Shown here: positions 17,936 to 26,264 of the stretch, one piece after another
How the letters are laid out: each line of letters starts with the position of its first letter
How positions within the stretch are numbered: position 1 is the first letter of the stretch
Source of the DNA: Marinifilum fragile JCM 15579
GTDB taxonomy: Bacteria > Bacteroidota > Bacteroidia > Bacteroidales > Marinifilaceae
Direction: 5' to 3'
NCBI RefSeq assembly: GCF_001310955.1
Contig: NZ_BAZX01000001.1
Location: 310,001 to 374,000 of the forward strand
Length of the DNA: 64,000 bases
Notes under the pieces: model-generated
The model's input: only the letters and a program-made list of their open reading frames with translations
Told to the model about the DNA's origin: nothing
Database searches by the model: none
Translations under genes and position numbers: made by a program

Positions 17936-19174
17936 CTATTTTTTTGCGTGATAATATAAAGTCGAACAATTCTCTTTTCTAAAAAGTTTTGCTGATGTGT
18001 TTAGTATATCATCAATGCTTACTTTACGATATTTCTCTACCTCGGTGTTGATATCATTCGCATCGCCAAGTAGTTCGTGTGTCGCAAGATTCATAGCTTT
18101 GTTTAAGTAGCTGATTTCGGAAAATACCAGGCTCGATTCAATCTTGTTTTTAACCTTTTGCAATTCGTAATCAGTAACCTTTTCTGTGGCAATCTTATTT
18201 AATTCTTCCCAAATAGCAGCTTCAGCTTCTTCAAAAGAAACTCCTTCGCTTAATTTGCCAGTTACCAGAAATAGTCCAGGTTCAAAATCACCAGTAAGAT
18301 ATGCATCAATAGAAGAGAACAAGTTTCTTTCTTTTATCAGTTTCTGGAAAATTCGTGATGATTGACCATTTGATAAAACATCTGAAACCAAATCGGTAGA
18401 GTAGAACTCATCATCGGTTCTTTTGCCCATGTGGAAAGCCATATAAATAGCATCGAATGGAACATTGCGTTCTAAATGTAAAGTTCTTAATTCAGTTTGT
18501 TCAGGTTCTTCAGGGAGATTTCGCTCAGCAATTTCCCGACGTTCAATTGGTCCGAACCATTTTTCTGCCAAGTGTTTTACATTCTCCGTTTCTACATTAC
18601 CAGACACCACAAGTATTGCATTGTTTGGCGCATAGTGCTTAAAGAAAAATGCTTTGACTTCATCCAGTTGTACGGTTTCAATCTGCTCAATTGATTTTCC
18701 AATTGTTGACCATTGATATGGATGCTTTTTATATGCTAGCGGTCTTAAATGCAACCAAACATCACCGTAAGGTTGGTTAAAATATCTTTGTTTGAACTCC
18801 TCAATTACAACATTTCGTTGAACTTCCAGACTTTTCTCACTAAAAGCCAAACTCAACATTCTGTCAGATTCCAACCAAAACGCAGTTTCCAGATTGTCTT
18901 TTGGAACTGTAAGGTAATAGTTGGTTACATCGTTGCTTGTCCATGCGTTGTTGTCTCCGCCAACCAATTGCAAAGGCTCATCGTAATTGGGAATGTTTAC
19001 AGATCCACCAAACATTAAATGCTCAAATAAATGAGCAAAACCTGTGCGTTCAGGATCTTCATCTTTTGAACCAATATTGTATAATAGGTTAACAGCAGCC
19101 ATCGGAGTTGTTTCATCCCGATGAACAATGACTCTTAATCCATTTTCAAGTGTAAATTTATCGAATTCTATCAT
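17936..19174 (-). CDS. M16 family zinc metallopeptidase, catalytic subunit
   Basis: An active M16 peptidase of 412 residues with the inverted zinc motif H48-L-F-E51-H52 in HLFEHLMFGG and the downstream glutamate region (NVVIEEFKQRY) that supplies the third ligand. No signal peptide is visible, so it probably acts in the cytoplasm or is exported by other means. It starts immediately after the stop of the flavoprotein gene (19175) and is followed by the inactive M16 subunit, making a three-gene operon. Together the two M16 proteins should form the clam-shell heterodimer typical of bacterial M16B enzymes. Confidence 0.93.
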   Translation of the reverse strand: MIEFDKFTLENGLRVIVHRDETTPMAAVNLLYNIGSKDEDPERTGFAHLFEHLMFGGSVNIPNYDEPLQLVGGDNNAWTSNDVTNYYLTVPKDNLETAFWLESDRMLSLAFSEKSLEVQRNVVIEEFKQRYFNQPYGDVWLHLRPLAYKKHPYQWSTIGKSIEQIETVQLDEVKAFFFKHYAPNNAILVVSGNVETENVKHLAEKWFGPIERREIAERNLPEEPEQTELRTLHLERNVPFDAIYMAFHMGKRTDDEFYSTDLVSDVLSNGQSSRIFQKLIKERNLFSSIDAYLTGDFEPGLFLVTGKLSEGVSFEEAEAAIWEELNKIATEKVTDYELQKVKNKIESSLVFSEISYLNKAMNLATHELLGDANDINTEVEKYRKVSIDDILNTSAKLFRKENCSTLYYHAKK

Positions 19175-20122
19175 TTAGATATTGAATTTGGCTAAGCCAG
19201 TTAATGCTTCCTTGTATTCGGATTTTATCTCACTCACAATTTCTTCTACTGATTGGATTTTGGAAATCAAGGCCGAAACTTGTCCAATCTCCAGTTCTCC
19301 TTCTTCCAGGTTTCCTTCAAACATGCCTTTCTTAGCACGTCCTTTTCCTAAAAGCTCTCTCATTTCTTCCTGCGATGCACCTCTGCATTCAGCATCATTT
19401 ACTTGCTCAAAGAATTGATTTTTAACCAAGCGGGTTGGAGCCAGCTTTTTCAAGGCCAATTTTGTTCCGCCTTCGCCCAGTTCAATTACTGATTTTTTAA
19501 AATCAATATGTGCTGAAGATTCTTCGGATACTGCAAAACGAGTTCCCATTTGTACTCCATCGGCGCCAAGAACCATTGCGGCCAACATGCTTTGTCCTGA
19601 TCCAATTCCACCAGCCGCAATCACAGGAAGAGTCGTAGCTTTTCTAACCGAAGGGATTAGTGCCATTGTTGTTGTTTCCTCTCTGCCATTGTGCCCGCCA
19701 GCTTCAAATCCTTCAGCAACAATAGCATCAACTCCAGCATCTTCACATTTTTTAGCGAAGAATGCGCTTGATACGACATGAACAACTGTAATTCCATGCT
19801 CTTTTAAAAAAGGTGTCCATTTCTTAGGACTTCCGGCCGAGGTGAATACAATTTTCACATCTTCTTCAATGATAATGTTCATGATTTTATCCATTTCAGG
19901 ATAAAGCAATGGAACATTAACACCAAATGGCTTAGAAGTGGCAGCTTTTGCTTTTTGAATGTGTTCTTTGAAAGTTTCCGGGTGCATCGATCCTGCTCCA
20001 ATTAAACCAAGACCACCTGCATTACTTACTGCAGAAGCCAATTTCCAACCTGAACACCACACCATTCCTCCTTGCACAAGAGGAATTTCTATTCCAAAAA
20101 GAGATGTAATTCTATTTGTCAT
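19175..20122 (-). CDS. Nitronate monooxygenase / FabK-like flavoprotein
   Basis: An FMN-dependent TIM-barrel enzyme of the 2-nitropropane dioxygenase family, 315 residues. The hallmarks are the N-terminal PLVQGGMVW, the central VDAIVAEGFEAGGHNGR and the FMN phosphate-binding AAGGIGSGQSMLAAMVLGAD followed by QMGTRF. The family includes nitronate monooxygenases and the enoyl-ACP reductase FabK. The catalytic HN in AGGHNGR is compatible with either, so the substrate is left open. It is first in an operon with the two M16 peptidase genes. A TAAATTTG box (20216-20209, minus strand) about 80 nt upstream may be its promoter. Confidence 0.88.
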   Translation of the reverse strand: MTNRITSLFGIEIPLVQGGMVWCSGWKLASAVSNAGGLGLIGAGSMHPETFKEHIQKAKAATSKPFGVNVPLLYPEMDKIMNIIIEEDVKIVFTSAGSPKKWTPFLKEHGITVVHVVSSAFFAKKCEDAGVDAIVAEGFEAGGHNGREETTTMALIPSVRKATTLPVIAAGGIGSGQSMLAAMVLGADGVQMGTRFAVSEESSAHIDFKKSVIELGEGGTKLALKKLAPTRLVKNQFFEQVNDAECRGASQEEMRELLGKGRAKKGMFEGNLEEGELEIGQVSALISKIQSVEEIVSEIKSEYKEALTGLAKFNI

Positions 20123-20208
20123 TATATTTTATTCTATTAGTATACAAGCAAAAAAGACACAAGAGCATTGTATTTTTCTTGTGCCTTATTAGATGATTTG
20201 TTTGATTG

Positions 20209-20216
20209 CAAATTTA
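20209..20216 (-). promoter_or_regulatory. Candidate -7 box of the flavoprotein-M16 operon
   Basis: TAAATTTG on the minus strand matches TAnnTTTG exactly. No good TTG element was found upstream at the right distance. Confidence 0.35.
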
Positions 20217-20362
20217 GAAAAATTCTTGATAAGAATAAGATGTTGAAGTATGATTTTAAGCATACAAGTATTGGTAATGAAGCTTTTTATTCTCTTATTC
20301 TTTAGATTAATTATAGAATATTGCATTCTCATTAAATATTAGCTCGATTTGTGCAAAGGTTC

Positions 20363-20390
20363 TTGTTTCTTCCAATCAATATTACTTTTT
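20363..20390 (+). promoter_or_regulatory. Candidate promoter of ClC gene 1
   Basis: TTG (20363-20365), 17 nt and TACTTTTT (20383-20390). The surrounding sequence resembles the promoter region of ClC gene 2 (around 22345-22370), so it may have been duplicated with the gene. The rest of the 343-bp gap 20123-20465 shows nothing else I can name. Confidence 0.45.
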
Positions 20391-20465
20391 TTATGCTGGA
20401 AAGCATTAATAGAGGATTAATCATTATCAATCAAGTGGTTTTGCTTGGTTTTATAAGTTTATCGA

Positions 20466-22241
20466 GTGAAGAAAAAATCATTATTAAGACGTTTTTTAGT
20501 TTGGCGCTTAAAGCATGTGAGCGATCGTCAATTTATCTCTTTTATGGCGGTGCTTATCGGCATAACATCGGGTATCGGTGCAGTAATTATTAAAAACTCG
20601 GTACACTTTATCAGTGAGCTGCTACAAAACAATTCATCAGATCAGTATCAGAACATCCTCTATGTAATTTATCCTACCATTGGTATTACAGTTGCTGTAT
20701 TATTTATCAAGTTTGTGATTCGACGTCCCGTTCGACATGGAATACCAAATGTTCTATACAGCATTTCCAAGACCAATGGACAAATCAATCGCCACAATAT
20801 GTTTTCCTCCATTGTTACATCCGCGTTTACGGTGGGATTTGGTGGATCGGTTGGATTGGAGGGGCCAACTGTTGCGACAGGTGCAGCTTTGGGATCGAAT
20901 ATTGGGAGATTGTTTCATCTTAACTACAAACAAATTACTCTGTTATTGGGGTGTGCCTGTACTGGTGCAATGGCCGCTATTTTTAAAGCTCCAATTGCTG
21001 CAATTGTATTTGCAATGGAAGTAATTATGCTTGACCTAACCATGTGGTCTTTGGTTCCGCTTTTACTTTCGTCAGCATCAGCTGTTGTAACTTCTTATTT
21101 CTTCTTGGGTATGGATGTTTTATATCCTTTCGATGTAGAGGAAGGTTTCGTTATGACAGATTTACCATATTACATTGCACTTGGTATTTTTACAGGATTG
21201 ATAGCTACCTATTTCACCAAGTCGTACATGTTTATCAATTCAATTTTTGATAAGATAGAAAATACATACAAGAAATTGATTTTTGGTGCATTGGCATTAG
21301 GGGTAATTATTTTCTTCTTGCCCTCACTGTATGGGGAAGGGTATCACGCAATAAATGCATGTCTTTCCGGTGATTATTCATATCTCTACAACAACTCATT
21401 TTTTTATGCTTTGCAGGATAATTTCTGGGTGTTTGTTGCTTTAATGGCAATGGTCATATTCTTTAAAGTAATTGCCGCATCAATCACCTTTGGAGCTGGC
21501 GGAGTGGGAGGTATTTTTGCTCCAACTTTGTTTATGGGTGTAAATTCCGGAGTTCTGTTCGCAAAAGTTGTGGGTTATTTTGGTTTAAGAGATTTGCCAG
21601 TAAATAACTTTGCCTTGATAGGAATGGCAGGAATGATCGCTGGTGTTTTGCATGCTCCATTAACAGGTCTATTCTTGATTGCAGATATTTCGGGAGGTTA
21701 TCAACTGTTTGTTCCCTTAATGATTACGGCTACTATTTCCTATGCAACCGTTAAAACTTTTGAGTCTCATTCGGTTTATACCATTCAGCTTGCAAAACGA
21801 AAAGAATTAATGACTCATGATAAGGATAAGAATGTTCTTTCGCTTATGCGTGTTACCAAGTTGATTGAGAAGAATTTTAACACCGTTGATTCGGAAGCAA
21901 CACTTGGAGATTTGGTTAAAATTATTGCAAAAGCTCAGCGTAATATTTTTATCGTAATTGATGATGAAAACAATTTTCAGGGAATTGTAAAACTGGATGA
22001 TATTCGTGAAATCATGTTCCAGCCAGAAAAATATGATAGTGTTTTTGTTCGTGATTTAATGGTGGTGCCGCAAGTAGTAATTCAGCACGATGAATCGATG
22101 GCTGATGTTGCCAGAAAATATCAATATTCCGATAAGTTTAATTTGGTTGTGTTAAAAGATGGAAAGTATTGTGGATGTGTTTCACGTGCTCAAATTTTTT
22201 CAACTTATCGTAGGATGTTGAAACATTTCTCAGAGGATTAA
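20466..22241 (+). CDS. ClC-family chloride/anion transporter with CBS domains, paralog 1
   Basis: An inner-membrane ClC anion transporter, 591 residues: a ClC membrane domain (about residues 20-430) and a C-terminal CBS pair (about 455-585). The gating glutamate is E132 in GSVGLEGP and the filter segment GGVGGIFAP is present. The selectivity serine of the GSGIP motif is His91 here (RHGIP). The internal proton glutamate position after E185 is Val186 (AMEVIM), as in channel-type ClCs. The start is GTG at 20466: the encoded MKKKSLLRRFLVWRLKH matches the ATG-started N-termini of paralogs 2 and 3 and gives the same 591-residue length. Confidence 0.93.
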   Translation: MKKKSLLRRFLVWRLKHVSDRQFISFMAVLIGITSGIGAVIIKNSVHFISELLQNNSSDQYQNILYVIYPTIGITVAVLFIKFVIRRPVRHGIPNVLYSISKTNGQINRHNMFSSIVTSAFTVGFGGSVGLEGPTVATGAALGSNIGRLFHLNYKQITLLLGCACTGAMAAIFKAPIAAIVFAMEVIMLDLTMWSLVPLLLSSASAVVTSYFFLGMDVLYPFDVEEGFVMTDLPYYIALGIFTGLIATYFTKSYMFINSIFDKIENTYKKLIFGALALGVIIFFLPSLYGEGYHAINACLSGDYSYLYNNSFFYALQDNFWVFVALMAMVIFFKVIAASITFGAGGVGGIFAPTLFMGVNSGVLFAKVVGYFGLRDLPVNNFALIGMAGMIAGVLHAPLTGLFLIADISGGYQLFVPLMITATISYATVKTFESHSVYTIQLAKRKELMTHDKDKNVLSLMRVTKLIEKNFNTVDSEATLGDLVKIIAKAQRNIFIVIDDENNFQGIVKLDDIREIMFQPEKYDSVFVRDLMVVPQVVIQHDESMADVARKYQYSDKFNLVVLKDGKYCGCVSRAQIFSTYRRMLKHFSED

Positions 22242-22344
22242 TGTACACTTAATTTAAATATCAATTTATATCGGTTTTAAAAGCAAACGTTTTCTTAATT
22301 GTAGAAAGAAAGTTCTATTGAAAAAATCTTGCAAAAAGAGTTCT

Positions 22345-22370
22345 TTGTTTCCAATTATCTATTACTTTTG
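22345..22370 (+). promoter_or_regulatory. Candidate promoter of ClC gene 2
   Basis: TTG (22345-22347) and an exact TACTTTTG box (22363-22370), 15 nt apart. A leader of about 177 nt follows, with a hairpin at 22435-22468 and a GGCCGCC...CCTTTTT segment at 22482-22515 that could act as an attenuator. Confidence 0.5.
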
Positions 22371-22434
22371 CACTCAATTTTTGAGGGATGTTTACATGAC
22401 AGTAGGTTCTAAATGTTCCAAAATCAGCAAAATA

Positions 22435-22468
22435 CATAAACTCCAACTAACCGCTTGGTAGTTTTATG
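22435..22468 (+). other. Hairpin in the leader of ClC gene 2
   Basis: CATAAA pairs with TTTATG, and inside it AACTAACC pairs with GGTAGTT with one bulged A around a GCTT loop. No riboswitch class is recognised. The remaining part of the 312-bp gap holds the promoter and a GGAG site before the ATG. Confidence 0.45.
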
Positions 22469-22553
22469 TAATTTATCCTAAGGCCGCCTGACTTCTGCAG
22501 CCATCCGACCTTTTTAATTTATGTATGTGGAATAGAAAACTTGATTCGGAGCA

Positions 22554-24329
22554 ATGAAGAATAAAAGTTTGCTTTCTCGATTTTTAATTTGGAGAGTAAA
22601 AAACATAAAAGAACGACAGTTCGTTTTAATTTTGAGTTTTTTGGTTGGAGTGGTAAGTGGTTTGGCTGCACTGGTACTCAAAAATACAATACATTTTACA
22701 CACCATTTTCTAACTCACCGATTGCATGTTGAGTCTGCCAACTTGTTGTATTTGGCATATCCTGCTGTAGGTATATTTTTAACTGTACTGTTCGTAAAAT
22801 TCTTTGTTAAGGATAATATTGGTCATGGGGTGTCAAGAATCTTATATGCCATATCAAAAAAGAACTCACTAATAAAATCTCATAACAGCTATTCTTCGGT
22901 ACTTGCGAGTACTTTAACCATTGGTTTTGGTGGATCCGTGGGAGCAGAGGCTCCAGTAGTGTTAACTGGCGCATCAATTGGTTCGAATCTAGGAAGAATG
23001 TTCCACATGAACCAAAAAATTATTACCCTAATGGTAGGTTGTGGAGCAGCAGGAGCAATTGGGGGAATCTTTAAAGCGCCAATGGCCGGAATGGTATTCA
23101 CCTTGGAAGTTTTGATGTTGGATTTGACCATGGCTTCCTTAATTCCACTATTGATTTCATCAATTACAGGTGCTAGTATAGCTTATTTCTTTATGGGGAA
23201 AGGCGTTTTGCTTTCCTATCATGTAGCAGAGCCATTTGTAATAGGTAACTTTCCCTATTACATTCTTTTGGGTGTATTTGCTGGGCTTGTTTCGCTTTAC
23301 TTCACTCGATTTTCAATGTATTTGGAAGGTCAGTTTGATAAAATTACCAACTGTTATCGAAAAATGATGGTTGGTGGAGTTTTATTGGGTATTCTGATCT
23401 TTTTATTTCCTCCTTTGTACGGCGAAGGTTATACTACGATCCAGGCTTTGTTGGATGGAAATCATACCCATTTGGTAAACAACAGTATCTTCTATTTTTT
23501 AAAAGATAACTATTGGTTGTTGTTGGGATATGTTGTGTTGATTCTAGGATTTAAAGTGATTGCATCAACAGTTACCACAGGCAGTGGTGGTGTTGGAGGT
23601 ATATTTGCACCTTCGTTGTTTCTTGGTGGAGTTTCAGGATTTTTTGTGGCCCGATTCATTAACGGTTTCAATTTTATCAAATTATCAGAAAGTAATTTTA
23701 CTTTAATTGGAATGGCAGGAATGATGGCTGGTGTTATGCATGCTCCGTTAACAGCTATATTCCTTATTGTTGAAATTACCGGAGGATACGAATTGTTCAT
23801 CCCAATCATGGTTACGGCAACAATTGCTTACTTGACCATTATGTATTTTGAACCCCATTCCATTTATACCAAACGTTTGGCCAGAAGAGGGGAATTGATT
23901 ACTCACAATAAGGATAAAGCTGTTCTTACTTTGATGAAATTGGGCAAGGTGATCGAGACAGATTTGAAAAAAGTAAGTCCTGATGCCACGTTAGGGGAGT
24001 TGGTGAAAATTATTTCGCACTCGCAGAGAAATATTTTTCCCGTGGTAGATGAGGATGATAAACTATTGGGAATTGTTCTTTTGGATGATATCCGACACAT
24101 CATGTTTAATCCAGAGATGTACGATGAAACGTATGTAAGAAATTTAATGATAATGCCGCCTGCAATTTTAGATGCCAATGCTCCAATGGAAAAAGTGATG
24201 AGGAGATTTGAAGAAACAGGAGCTTGGAATCTGCCGGTTACGCAGGATGAAAAATATTTGGGATTTGTATCCAAAGCCAAAATCTTCAATGTTTACCGAA
24301 GGGTTTTGGTACACTTTTCAGATGAATAA
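22554..24329 (+). CDS. ClC-family anion transporter with CBS domains, paralog 2
   Basis: A second ClC protein with exactly the same length (591) and architecture as paralog 1. The gating glutamate E132 is kept in a more diverged motif (GSVGAEAP). The first filter motif has degenerated to GHGVS with His91, E185-Val186 replaces the Glu-Glu pair of proton-coupled exchangers, and GGVGGIFAP is intact. Two CBS domains follow (around PVVDEDDKLLGIVLLDDIRH and LPVTQDEKYLGFVSKAKI) and may sense nucleotides or ionic strength. The ATG at 22554 has an upstream GGAG. It ends with its own terminator, so hutG downstream is separately transcribed. Confidence 0.93.
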   Translation: MKNKSLLSRFLIWRVKNIKERQFVLILSFLVGVVSGLAALVLKNTIHFTHHFLTHRLHVESANLLYLAYPAVGIFLTVLFVKFFVKDNIGHGVSRILYAISKKNSLIKSHNSYSSVLASTLTIGFGGSVGAEAPVVLTGASIGSNLGRMFHMNQKIITLMVGCGAAGAIGGIFKAPMAGMVFTLEVLMLDLTMASLIPLLISSITGASIAYFFMGKGVLLSYHVAEPFVIGNFPYYILLGVFAGLVSLYFTRFSMYLEGQFDKITNCYRKMMVGGVLLGILIFLFPPLYGEGYTTIQALLDGNHTHLVNNSIFYFLKDNYWLLLGYVVLILGFKVIASTVTTGSGGVGGIFAPSLFLGGVSGFFVARFINGFNFIKLSESNFTLIGMAGMMAGVMHAPLTAIFLIVEITGGYELFIPIMVTATIAYLTIMYFEPHSIYTKRLARRGELITHNKDKAVLTLMKLGKVIETDLKKVSPDATLGELVKIISHSQRNIFPVVDEDDKLLGIVLLDDIRHIMFNPEMYDETYVRNLMIMPPAILDANAPMEKVMRRFEETGAWNLPVTQDEKYLGFVSKAKIFNVYRRVLVHFSDE

Positions 24330-24362
24330 TAGTTTTATTTTAGATTAGTTTAGGTTAGATAA

Positions 24363-24392
24363 AAGCTTGCTCAGTTATGAGTGAGCTTTTTT
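24363..24392 (+). terminator. Terminator of ClC gene 2
   Basis: AAGCTTGCTC (24363-24372) pairs imperfectly with GAGTGAGCTT (24379-24388), followed by a T run. Confidence 0.75.
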
Positions 24393-24438
24393 CTTGATTT
24401 TGAGGCTTGGAATTTGAAAAATGGATTTTAATAATATT

Positions 24439-24446
24439 TACATTTG
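24439..24446 (+). promoter_or_regulatory. Promoter -7 box of the hutG-like gene
   Basis: TACATTTG is an exact TAnnTTTG match. It lies 20 nt before ATG 24466 and downstream of an in-frame ATG at 24421, which makes 24466 the likelier start. No well-spaced TTG is present. Confidence 0.5.
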
Positions 24447-24465
24447 CAGCAATAAACTATTAATC

Positions 24466-25476
24466 ATGAACAACAAACATTATAAAACCATCGATCCTGA
24501 AATCTGGAAAGGAAGGATAGATGATGAGGAGGATTACGATGCTTTTCGTTGGCATCAAATAGTAAAGCCAATTGATTTACTAGATTCACAAACAAAGACT
24601 TTAAATGGCTTTGGTTTATTGGGTTTTTGTTGCGATAAAGGTGTTCAACGAAATTTGGGACGTAAAGGAACATCAAAAGCACCCAACAGTATTCGAAAAG
24701 AAATGACAAATCTGCCGTGTTCTTTTCCAAAAGGCACCAATATATACGATTGTGGAAATATTGTAAGCAATGGAGTAAAGCTTGAAGAAGTACAAAATAT
24801 ACTATCCGAGGCAGTCTATAAAATGCTAAAAATGGGACTGTTTCCATTAATTTTAGGTGGAGGACATGAAATAGCATATGGTCATTATTTAGGAATTGAA
24901 AGATATTTGGCAGAGCAAGAAAATCAGGAGTTAGGAATATTTAATTTGGATGCTCATTTCGATATGCGTCCTTATCAAAAAGGTGCAAGTTCGGGAACCA
25001 TGTTTGCACAAATTGCTGATCGATGTAAAGAGAATGAAAAAGATTTTCGTTATATGGTTGCTGGTATCCAACAATATGGCAATACGGTTAGTTTGTTTAA
25101 AAAAGCCGATGATTTAGGGGTAAAATACCTAATGGCCAAAGATATTTCCAGCGACAGTATGTTTGCAGTAGGGCAGGATATTGTTCGATTTACCAAGAAG
25201 CAAAAAAAGATTTACATGACTCTTTGTTCGGATGTAATATCATCGGCCTATGCACCAGGTGTAAGTGCACCACAACCTTTTGGATTACATCCCGAAATTA
25301 TTGTGAAACTGATTAAAACCGTTATTCAATCAGGAAAGGTAATTAGTTTCGATATTGCCGAAGTTTCTCCACGTTTCGATGAGGACAACCGTACTTCGAA
25401 ATTGGCTGCGATTATCATTTTTGCAGTCATCAACTCGGTAGTCGAGTTTGGTTCTGCTTCGGATTGTACTTGTTAG
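24466..25476 (+). CDS. Formimidoylglutamase-like protein (arginase/ureohydrolase family)
   Basis: A ureohydrolase-fold enzyme of 336 residues, most like HutG, which releases formamide from N-formimidoylglutamate in histidine degradation. Metal-ligand motifs GGGHE and NLDAHFD are intact. The third motif, normally DxD before V-x-x-x-x-APG, reads C254-S-D256 followed by VISSAYAPGVSAP, so one expected manganese ligand is a cysteine. That may be a lineage variant or may change metal choice. No other hut gene is adjacent; the gene sits alone between ClC paralogs 2 and 3. I chose ATG 24466 over 24421 because a TAnnTTTG box lies between them. Confidence 0.85.
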   Translation: MNNKHYKTIDPEIWKGRIDDEEDYDAFRWHQIVKPIDLLDSQTKTLNGFGLLGFCCDKGVQRNLGRKGTSKAPNSIRKEMTNLPCSFPKGTNIYDCGNIVSNGVKLEEVQNILSEAVYKMLKMGLFPLILGGGHEIAYGHYLGIERYLAEQENQELGIFNLDAHFDMRPYQKGASSGTMFAQIADRCKENEKDFRYMVAGIQQYGNTVSLFKKADDLGVKYLMAKDISSDSMFAVGQDIVRFTKKQKKIYMTLCSDVISSAYAPGVSAPQPFGLHPEIIVKLIKTVIQSGKVISFDIAEVSPRFDEDNRTSKLAAIIIFAVINSVVEFGSASDCTC

Positions 25477-25488
25477 ATAAACATATAT

Positions 25489-25515
25489 AGCCTGGCTGAA
25501 ATGCCAGGCTTTTTT
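25489..25515 (+). terminator. Terminator of the hutG-like gene
   Basis: AGCCTGGC (25489-25496) pairs with GCCAGGCT (25503-25510), followed by T6. Confidence 0.92.
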
Positions 25516-25623
25516 GTATTCGTGAATAGTTACTTTTTTCTTAAAAATCTCCTATGAGGTTTTTCCTAATTAACACCTCATTTTCTTTGAATGCCTATTT
25601 TTAGAGGGATCTTGGATTATTTT

Positions 25624-25869
25624 TCTCTAGCCAGACTCTCGCCGAGCAAAAAGTTGATCATCTGGCTCGCCCCAGAGGGTCAAAAAATCAAAAATTGACC
25701 TCCTAAATTGCGCCAGAGGTTCGCCAAGCAATTTTTTAAGCTTCAAAATTGCGCCAGCACATGGCTGAGAAAAAAATTAACCTGCTGGCTTGCCGCAGGC
25801 GATCTATTTTCAGAAAATTGATGTCCTGAATTGCGCCAGAGGGTGAATTTTCAATTTTTTGATAGGCTG
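25624..25869. repeat. Degenerate 41-bp tandem repeat array, six units
   Basis: Units begin at 25624, 25665, 25706, 25747, 25788 and 25829. The core AATTGCGCCAG is exact in units 3, 4 and 6; the others keep GCCAGA, CCCAGAGG or TTGC-GCAGG at the same phase. The inverted copy CTGGCGCAA (25867-25875) and an 8-bp hairpin GCAATTTT/AAAATTGC also lie here. It is in the 788-bp non-coding gap between the hutG-like gene and ClC gene 3. Confidence 0.75.
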
Positions 25870-26030
25870 GCGCAAGAAAAATACTCTTCCAACAATTACG
25901 AGTTAGAATCTTGTCTCAAATTTAGTACAGTCTGTTTTCATATTCAGACTGCTTGTAAACAACTACACTAGCTATTTGTTTTTCATTCATCCGTTTAAAA
26001 TTTTCTTGCATTTGTATGATGGGAGGCTCA

Positions 26031-26091
26031 AGATCAAAATAATCAATTGCGTATGGGTTTAATAATTATTTTAATCATGCTCGTTTCATCA
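26031..26091. repeat. 61-nt hairpin-plus-tail repeat, copy 2
   Basis: The arms AGATCAAAATAAT and ATTATTTTAATCA pair with one internal mismatch, followed by GCTCGTTTCATCA. It is the same length and orientation as copy 1 (5541-5601). It ends 173 nt before the start of ClC gene 3. Confidence 0.75.
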
Positions 26092-26264
26092 TCAAATTCG
26101 TTAAATTAGGAGATACAACCCAATTTAATACCGATTATTAATATAGTAAGAGTCATTATGTGTGCTTAGCTTCAACTGGACTAACTAATTATATATCGGC
26201 ATTTCAATTTAATATCTCAATGATTCGCCAATGGCTCACATTGAAATTTAAATGGTATAACCCT

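Noticed and set aside
22371..22553. Fluoride riboswitch ahead of ClC gene 2
   Set aside because: Considered because ClC proteins can export fluoride, but the crcB-motif consensus elements were not found in the leader.
24421..24465. Upstream ATG of the hutG-like gene
   Set aside because: An exact TAnnTTTG box lies between it and ATG 24466, and the added residues do not look like the family N-terminus.
25624..25869. Possible CRISPR or attachment-site cluster
   Set aside because: The 41-bp phase involves the complete unit and not a constant repeat plus spacer, and no integrase or cas gene is present.
26160..26264. N-terminal extension of ClC paralog 3
   Set aside because: GTG start only, and ATG 26265 gives the same length and N-terminal alignment as the other two paralogs.
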